The position numbers and the translations under genes were made by a program. Positions 59,662 through 64,000 of a DNA stretch of 64,000 bases are shown one piece after another. The stretch lies in assembly GCA_900766265.1 (NCBI GenBank), contig CAAFUS010000017.1, positions 372,001 to 436,000 of the forward strand, written 5' to 3'. The notes below the pieces were generated by a model. It did not search any database. It saw only the letters and a program-made list of their open reading frames with translations, and was not told where the DNA came from. Within the stretch, counting starts at the first letter, position 1. Each line of letters opens with the position of its first letter. The DNA comes from Pseudomonadaceae bacterium (GTDB taxonomy: Bacteria > Pseudomonadota > Gammaproteobacteria > Pseudomonadales > Pseudomonadaceae).

Positions 59662-60399
59662 TCAGGCGAACCCGCCGTTCGCCCGGATGACCTGGCTGTT
59701 GACCCAGCTGCCATCCGGGCCCGCCAGGAAGGCCACCACGGCGGCGATTTCCTCCGGCGTGCCGAGGCGTTCGAGCGGCGCGAGCTGGCGGATCTGCTCG
59801 ATTTGCTCGTCGGTCTTGCCGTTGAGAAACAGCTCGGTCGGGACCGGTCCAGGCGCGACGGCGTTGACCGTGATGGCGCGTCCACGCAATTCGTTCGCCA
59901 GCACATGGACCAGTCCTTCGACGCCGGCCTTCGACGCGATGTAGGGCCCATAGGCGGGAAAAGCCTTGGCGATCACGCTGGTCGACAGCGCAATGATCCG
60001 TCCGCCCTGCGCCACGTGCTGCGCGGCCAGGCCCAGCACGACGAAGGCGCCGCGCAGGTTAATGCGGACCACCTCGTCGAAGCCCTGCATGTCGAGCTCG
60101 GCGATCTTCAGGTAGGGCATGGTGCCCGCATTGTTGACCACCACGTCCACGCGCCCGAACCGGCGTGTGGTCTCGTCGAACAGCCGCTGCATGTCCGCCA
60201 ACTCGGCGACATTGCCTTGCACGGCGAAGGCCTTGCCGCCCTGTTCGGTGATCTGGCCGACCACCTCCTCGGCCGCGCTTGTGTTTCCGGCGTAATTGAC
60301 TGCCACCGCGAAACCGTCGGTGGCGAGCCGTAGTGTGATCGCGCGGCCGATACCACGCGAGGCCCCTGTGACAATGGCAATCTTCTGGTCGGTGCTCAT
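59662..60399 (-). CDS. SDR family oxidoreductase
   Basis: A 245-residue classical short-chain dehydrogenase. IAIVTGASRGIGRAITLRLA (NADP-type, with Arg in the loop), VVNNAGTMPYLKI, catalytic Ser in IIALSTSVI, YxxxK in YGPYIASKAGVEG, and a C-terminal SQVIRANGGFA. ATG 60399 has ACAGGAGAA upstream; a longer frame is rejected. Substrate unknown. Confidence 0.9.
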   Translation of the reverse strand: MSTDQKIAIVTGASRGIGRAITLRLATDGFAVAVNYAGNTSAAEEVVGQITEQGGKAFAVQGNVAELADMQRLFDETTRRFGRVDVVVNNAGTMPYLKIAELDMQGFDEVVRINLRGAFVVLGLAAQHVAQGGRIIALSTSVIAKAFPAYGPYIASKAGVEGLVHVLANELRGRAITVNAVAPGPVPTELFLNGKTDEQIEQIRQLAPLERLGTPEEIAAVVAFLAGPDGSWVNSQVIRANGGFA

Positions 60400-60599
60400 C
60401 GGGTTCTCCTGTCGCGGCAGCGGACGCCGCCTCCAAGGTTCAGTCTGTTGTGACCATCGGCCGGGATAAAGTGCCCGGCGCTGGATGAACCCTTTCGCGC
60501 GCCTGAACAATCACCCATGGGCGGGAGTAGCCTCGCCGGGATTTATCGCGGGCGGCAGCGCTCTCATGTACGGGACGGCCGTTTCGATAGGGGATTGCT

Positions 60600-61004
60600 G
60601 TGGACAGTCGAGGGTTTGTCTGGGCGCATTTCAAGCTCAATGCCGAGCAGCGCCTGCGCGGGTTCAACTTCTTCGTGCTGCTGGCGATCTTTGCCGACGG
60701 CGGCGTGTTGACTGCTCTGGAACGGGGATTCTCGCCGGGCCTCCTGATACTGCTGGGCCTCTTTACCGTCCTGCTGGCCGCCGTGTTCTGGCTGGTCGAT
60801 GCCCGCAGCCGGCAGCTGCTGAGCATCACCATCCTGGCCTTGCGGGAGATCGAGGCCGATTACCCGGAAAGCTACCGCCTGTTCGCCCTGGATGCCCAGG
60901 GCAACAATCCGGTGGTCAGTTACACCTTCGCCATCCGGGCGCTGCTTACGGCCCAGATGGGCTTCGGGCTCGGGGTGGTGGGTTATGGCCTCATGCAGTG
61001 GTGA
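60600..61004 (+). CDS. Small membrane protein, unknown function
   Basis: A 134-residue protein of no assigned function. Three hydrophobic segments: FNFFVLLAIFADGGVLTALE (24-43), LLILLGLFTVLLAAVFWLV (48-66) and a C-terminal LLTAQMGFGLGVVGYGLM (115-132); a cytoplasmic amphipathic loop with REIEADYPESYRLFALD lies between. The GTG start at 60600 has AGGGG upstream and gives a start just before conserved-looking sequence; no ATG fits. Confidence 0.65.
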   Translation: MDSRGFVWAHFKLNAEQRLRGFNFFVLLAIFADGGVLTALERGFSPGLLILLGLFTVLLAAVFWLVDARSRQLLSITILALREIEADYPESYRLFALDAQGNNPVVSYTFAIRALLTAQMGFGLGVVGYGLMQW

Positions 61005-61022
61005 CCGCTGTCGGCTTACCGA

Positions 61023-61529
61023 TCAACGGTAGATGCCCCCCGTTGCGCCGGACAGGTCGAAGGTGCCCTTTTCGGTGAAGCGCACCGTGCCGAGCAACCC
61101 GCCGGCGAGCTTGCCGCGCAGCACGTAGGGCACCTGCTGCATGCCGCCGGCTTCGGCGACCCCCAGCGCCTGGCGGGCCGCCGAGAAGGCCGAGATAGTC
61201 ACCGGTACGGTCAGCACCGTCTCGCCGAAGCGCGTGACGCGCCCGCTCTGAGCGCTCACGCCGCTGGCCAAGCGGCGGCCGTTGACCTCCAAATCCAGCG
61301 CCACGCCGTTGTAGTCGATCTCCGAATCGTTGGGGTTCTGCAGGCGCAGCTTCACCGCCAGGCGCAGCTCGAGCCCTTCGCCGGGCAGCGGTTCGATGCC
61401 CGCGACCTGGATGTTCAGCGGGTCGCGCTGGCTAAAGGCGGCGCAGCCGCTGAGCAGCGTCAGGGCGAGCAGGGCGCCGAGCAGGCCGCGGGCGATCGGG
61501 AGGGCTAGCACGAAGGAACGGTGGGTCAT
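61023..61529 (-). CDS. LEA type 2 family lipoprotein
   Basis: A 168-residue lipoprotein: signal LLGALLALTLLSGC with the lipobox Cys near residue 29, then a water-stress/LEA14-type beta-sandwich (LRLAVKLRLQNPNDSEIDYNGVALDLEVNGRRL). Bacterial members sit in the envelope with unclear roles. It overlaps the slipin stop by 4 bp and is last in the NfeD-slipin operon. Confidence 0.86.
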   Translation of the reverse strand: MTHRSFVLALPIARGLLGALLALTLLSGCAAFSQRDPLNIQVAGIEPLPGEGLELRLAVKLRLQNPNDSEIDYNGVALDLEVNGRRLASGVSAQSGRVTRFGETVLTVPVTISAFSAARQALGVAEAGGMQQVPYVLRGKLAGGLLGTVRFTEKGTFDLSGATGGIYR

Positions 61530-62314
61530 GGCTTGTCCGTGTCGGGAGTGGTCTTGATGGTCTTCGATGTCAGCGCCGAAAGCCCCTGCAACAGTTCGAT
61601 CGGCAGCGGAAAGACGATGGTGGAATTCTTGTCGGCGGCGATGTTGCTCAGGGTCTGCATGTAGCGCAGCTGCATAGCTCCGGATTGACGTCCGAGCATC
61701 TCGGCGGCCTGCATCAGCTTTTCCGAGGCCTGCAGCTCGCCCTCGGCATGAATGACCTTGGCGCGGCGCTCGCGTTCGGCTTCGGCCTGGCGGGCGATGG
61801 CACGCACCATGGATTCGTCGAGGTCGACGTGCTTGATCTCGACGTTGGCCACCTTGATGCCCCAGGCGTCGGTCTGCGCATCGAGCACCGACTGGATGTC
61901 GTTGTTGAGCTGTTCCCGCTCGGCCAGCATGTCGTCCAGGTCGTGCTTGCCGAGCACCGCGCGCAGCGTGGTCTGCGCCAGCTGGCTGGTGGCCGAGTGG
62001 TAGTCCTCGACCTGGATGATCGCCTTCTGCGCGTCGACCACCCGGTAATAGACCACCGCGTTGACCTTGACCGAGACGTTGTCGCGGGAAATCACGTCCT
62101 GGGTCGGCACGTCGAGCACCAGTGTACGCAGCTCGACCCGTACCATCTGCTGTAGGCCAGGGATGACCATCACCAGCCCGGGGCCCTTGACCTTCCAGAA
62201 GCGTCCGAGCTGGAACACCACGCCGCGCTCGTACTCACGCAGGATACGGAAGGTCGAGGCGAGCAGCCCGACCACCAGGAACGCCAGCACCAGGAAACTC
62301 ATTTCGAAACCCAT
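61526..62314 (-). CDS. Slipin family (SPFH/stomatin-like) membrane protein
   Basis: A 262-residue protein anchored by one N-terminal segment (MSFLVLAFLVVGLLAS), followed by an SPFH domain: REYERGVVFQLGRFWKVKGPG, RTLVLDVPTQDVISRDNVSV, LAQTTLRAVLGKHDLDDMLAER and a coiled coil (VRAIARQAEAERERRAKVIH). Slipins assemble membrane microdomains and are usually encoded with an NfeD protein that may cleave them, as here: it starts on the last base of the NfeD gene. Confidence 0.94.
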   Translation of the reverse strand: MGFEMSFLVLAFLVVGLLASTFRILREYERGVVFQLGRFWKVKGPGLVMVIPGLQQMVRVELRTLVLDVPTQDVISRDNVSVKVNAVVYYRVVDAQKAIIQVEDYHSATSQLAQTTLRAVLGKHDLDDMLAEREQLNNDIQSVLDAQTDAWGIKVANVEIKHVDLDESMVRAIARQAEAERERRAKVIHAEGELQASEKLMQAAEMLGRQSGAMQLRYMQTLSNIAADKNSTIVFPLPIELLQGLSALTSKTIKTTPDTDKP

Positions 62315-63669
62315 CAGTTGCCTCCTCTGGGCGGCTGTTGGTCAGCCGCGGTTACGTCCAGCTTTAGACCGTTGCGCGCCGTTACGCGAACCTGCTGGCC
62401 CGGCAGCAGCGGCGCCTGGCTGTGGACCTGCCATTGTTCGCCGCGCAGCGTCACCCACCCCTGGTGCGGGTCGTCGTCGCGCACCCCCGTGACGGGTGCC
62501 AGGTGGCCGATGAGCTCGGCGTCGCCACCCAGCGGCGCCCGCTGCCGGGCACGCATGGCCATGAACAGGATGGCGAAGATGGTCAGGGCGCTGACCACCG
62601 CGAGGGTCAGGATCAACCCCAGCGGGATGCCGAAGCCCGGCGCGTCGGTGTCCATCAGCATCACGGCACCGGCGACGAAGGCCGCCGCACCGCCGATGCC
62701 GAGCACGCCGAAACTGGGCAGCAACGCCTCGGCGGCCATGAAACCGATACCGAGCAGGATCAGCGCGAGCCCGGCGTAGCTCACCGGCAGCATCTGCAGG
62801 GCATAGAACGCCAGGATCAGGCAGATGCTGCCCAGCACGCCGCCAACGCCCACGCCGGGGCTTGAGAACTCGAAGATCAGCCCGTAGATGCCGATCATCA
62901 TCAGGATCAGCGCGATGCTGGGGTTGGTGATCACGGCGAGCAGCTTCACCCGCCAGTCCGGGTCGTGGCGGATGAGCGTGGCCTCGGCGGTGCGCAGGGT
63001 GACCGGGCCGGCGGCCAGAGTCAGGGTGGTGCCGTCGAGCTGTTGGAACAGGTGGTCCAGGTCGCGAGCCACGTAGTCGATGACCTTCAGTTCCAGTGCT
63101 TCGCTGGCCGACAGGCTCACCGCCTCGCGCACCGCCTGCTCGGCCCAATCGGCGTTGCGCCCGCGCAGCTGCGCCAGCCCGCGAATGTAGGCCGAGGCGT
63201 CGTTTACCTGTTTCCTGGTCATGGCGTCGGGATCGGCGGGCTTGTCGGCGGGCTCGCCGCCCGCTGGCGCGCCGCCCCCGCCGATGGCCACCGGCGTCGC
63301 GGCGCCGAGGTTGGTGCCTGGCGCCATCGCGGCGATGTGGCTGGCATAGAGCATGTAGGTGCCGGCGCTGGCGGCACGGGCGCCGCTGGGCGCGACGTAG
63401 GTGGCGACCGGAACCGGGCTCGCCAGGAGCGCCTGGTTGATGCTGCGCATGGCGCTGTCCAGGCCGCCGGGGGTGTCGAGCTGCAGGATCACCAGTTGCG
63501 CGCCTTCGTCCGCCGCGCGCTCCAGGCCCCGTTGGATGTAGCCGGCACTGGCCGGCCCGATCACGCCTTCGGCGTCGAGCAGGATCACCGGCGCGGCGGC
63601 CAGCAGCGGCGCGTTGAGCCCCAGCAGCAGGCCCAGGCAGCAGAGTATCCGGTAGACCAGGCGGGGCAT
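62314..63669 (-). CDS. nfeD: NfeD family membrane serine protease
   Basis: A 451-residue long-form NfeD. Signal/anchor at the N-terminus (RILCCLGLLLGLNAPLLAAA), a ClpP-like protease domain with LVILQLDTPGGLDSAMRSIN and the catalytic Ser-Ala in GARAASAGTYMLYASH plus Lys in the TRKQVNDASAYIR region, four membrane helices (VKLLAVITNPSIALILMMIG onward) and a C-terminal OB-fold NfeD domain (GWVTLRGEQWQVHSQAPLLP). Long NfeD of Pyrococcus cleaves stomatin. ATG 63669 has a CGGAGGA site; the upstream frame has no homology. Confidence 0.93.
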   Translation of the reverse strand: MPRLVYRILCCLGLLLGLNAPLLAAAPVILLDAEGVIGPASAGYIQRGLERAADEGAQLVILQLDTPGGLDSAMRSINQALLASPVPVATYVAPSGARAASAGTYMLYASHIAAMAPGTNLGAATPVAIGGGGAPAGGEPADKPADPDAMTRKQVNDASAYIRGLAQLRGRNADWAEQAVREAVSLSASEALELKVIDYVARDLDHLFQQLDGTTLTLAAGPVTLRTAEATLIRHDPDWRVKLLAVITNPSIALILMMIGIYGLIFEFSSPGVGVGGVLGSICLILAFYALQMLPVSYAGLALILLGIGFMAAEALLPSFGVLGIGGAAAFVAGAVMLMDTDAPGFGIPLGLILTLAVVSALTIFAILFMAMRARQRAPLGGDAELIGHLAPVTGVRDDDPHQGWVTLRGEQWQVHSQAPLLPGQQVRVTARNGLKLDVTAADQQPPRGGN

Positions 63670-63843
63670 CGGTTCCTCCGTTCGCAAGGACGACGTTTTC
63701 GAGCCCGGGCGAGGGCGGGTCGAGCGCCGCGTCGGACGGCGACCGAGCTCGCTGAACTTCCCTTCGCCGGAATTTCTCTCATGACTATGAGGCCGCGGGC
63801 CCGGGCCGAGGTTCGATTTATAACAGTCGGGGAGAAGCCTTCC

Positions 63844-64000
63844 ATGCGCGTTCATCATCTGAACTGTGGCTGCATGTGTCCTGTGGGGGGCGCCCTGTTC
63901 GACGGCTTCAGCAAGGGGTTGACCGCCAGCCTGGTCTGCCATTGCCTGCTGATCGAAACCGATCATCACGGCCTGGTGCTGGTGGATACCGGCTTCGGCA
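63844..64000 (+). CDS. MBL-fold metallohydrolase, N-terminal part
   Basis: The first 52 codons of a gene cut by the window end. MRVHHLNCGCMCPVGGALFD then HCLLIETDHHGLVLVDTGFG is the typical opening of a metallo-beta-lactamase-fold hydrolase of the N-acyl homoserine lactonase-like group. The HxHxDH metal site lies beyond the window, so activity cannot be judged. GGGAGAAG lies upstream; TATAAC at 63819-63824 may be its -10. Divergent from nfeD. Confidence 0.75.
   Translation, partial: MRVHHLNCGCMCPVGGALFDGFSKGLTASLVCHCLLIETDHHGLVLVDTGFG

Noticed and set aside
1..64000. CRISPR array, insertion sequence, integrase or prophage
   Set aside because: No regularly spaced direct repeats, transposase-like or integrase-like protein was seen on either strand.

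Overview
The window is about 65% G+C chromosomal DNA from a gamma-proteobacterium of the Pseudomonas/Stutzerimonas group. The gene order (ptsP, NRDE protein, TSUP permease, lgt, thyA ... glpQ, folA, phosphoesterase, ilvD ... pfpI, mutM ... srkA, comF, bioBFHCD ... fadE genes, rsmY) follows, from memory, the P. aeruginosa PA0337-PA0530 backbone with local insertions. No tRNA or rRNA gene, CRISPR array, intact insertion sequence or prophage was seen.

Layout. 1-4.5 kb: 3' part of ptsP, an NRDE protein, a TSUP permease, lgt and thyA. 4.5-7.5 kb: a LysR regulator divergent from an EamA exporter and an MDR oxidoreductase. 7.5-12.1 kb: a complete, tightly overlapped branched-chain amino-acid type ABC importer. 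12.5-17 kb: orphan ParA, tandem universal stress protein, and a DUF3482 GTPase/DUF2868 membrane-protein pair. 17-26.5 kb: glpQ (with a Pho-box-like site), folA, phosphoesterase, ilvD, a secreted polyesterase-like hydrolase, rlmI, pfpI, an HDOD protein and mutM. 27-33.6 kb: srkA, comF and the bioBFHCD biotin operon. 33.6-36 kb: a zinc alcohol dehydrogenase/SRPBCC operon and an 82-residue protein. 36-43.3 kb: three paralogous 600-residue acyl-CoA dehydrogenases; the first has a sigma70 promoter overlapped by two PsrA-type boxes, and a GGDEF cyclase gene lies between the first and second.

43.4-43.7 kb has no protein gene. It carries two GacA-type palindromes exactly 41 bp apart, a -10 box, and a ~120-nt transcript with seven GGA motifs, two displayed in perfect hairpin loops, ending in a strong terminator. 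This is an RsmY-type small RNA that would titrate RsmA/CsrA. Next to it are an AraC regulator and a GGDEF protein whose active site has degenerated to AGDRF.

45.9-54.5 kb is the most distinctive block: a Pho box, a TonB-dependent receptor, a double beta-propeller phytase, ExbB, ExbD, TonB and a Tat-exported PhoX phosphatase, all on one strand. It reads as a self-contained phosphate-starvation system: extracytoplasmic enzymes that release phosphate from organic phosphorus, plus an outer-membrane receptor with its own energising motor. The receptor's substrate is unknown.

54.8-64 kb is accessory: an SDR gene overlapping a cytosolic trehalase, the 3' remnant of a chemoreceptor gene, a LysR regulator divergent from a DUF1097-DoxX-DUF2790 operon, another SDR, a small membrane protein, an NfeD-slipin-lipoprotein operon, and the start of a metallo-beta-lactamase-fold hydrolase cut by the window end.
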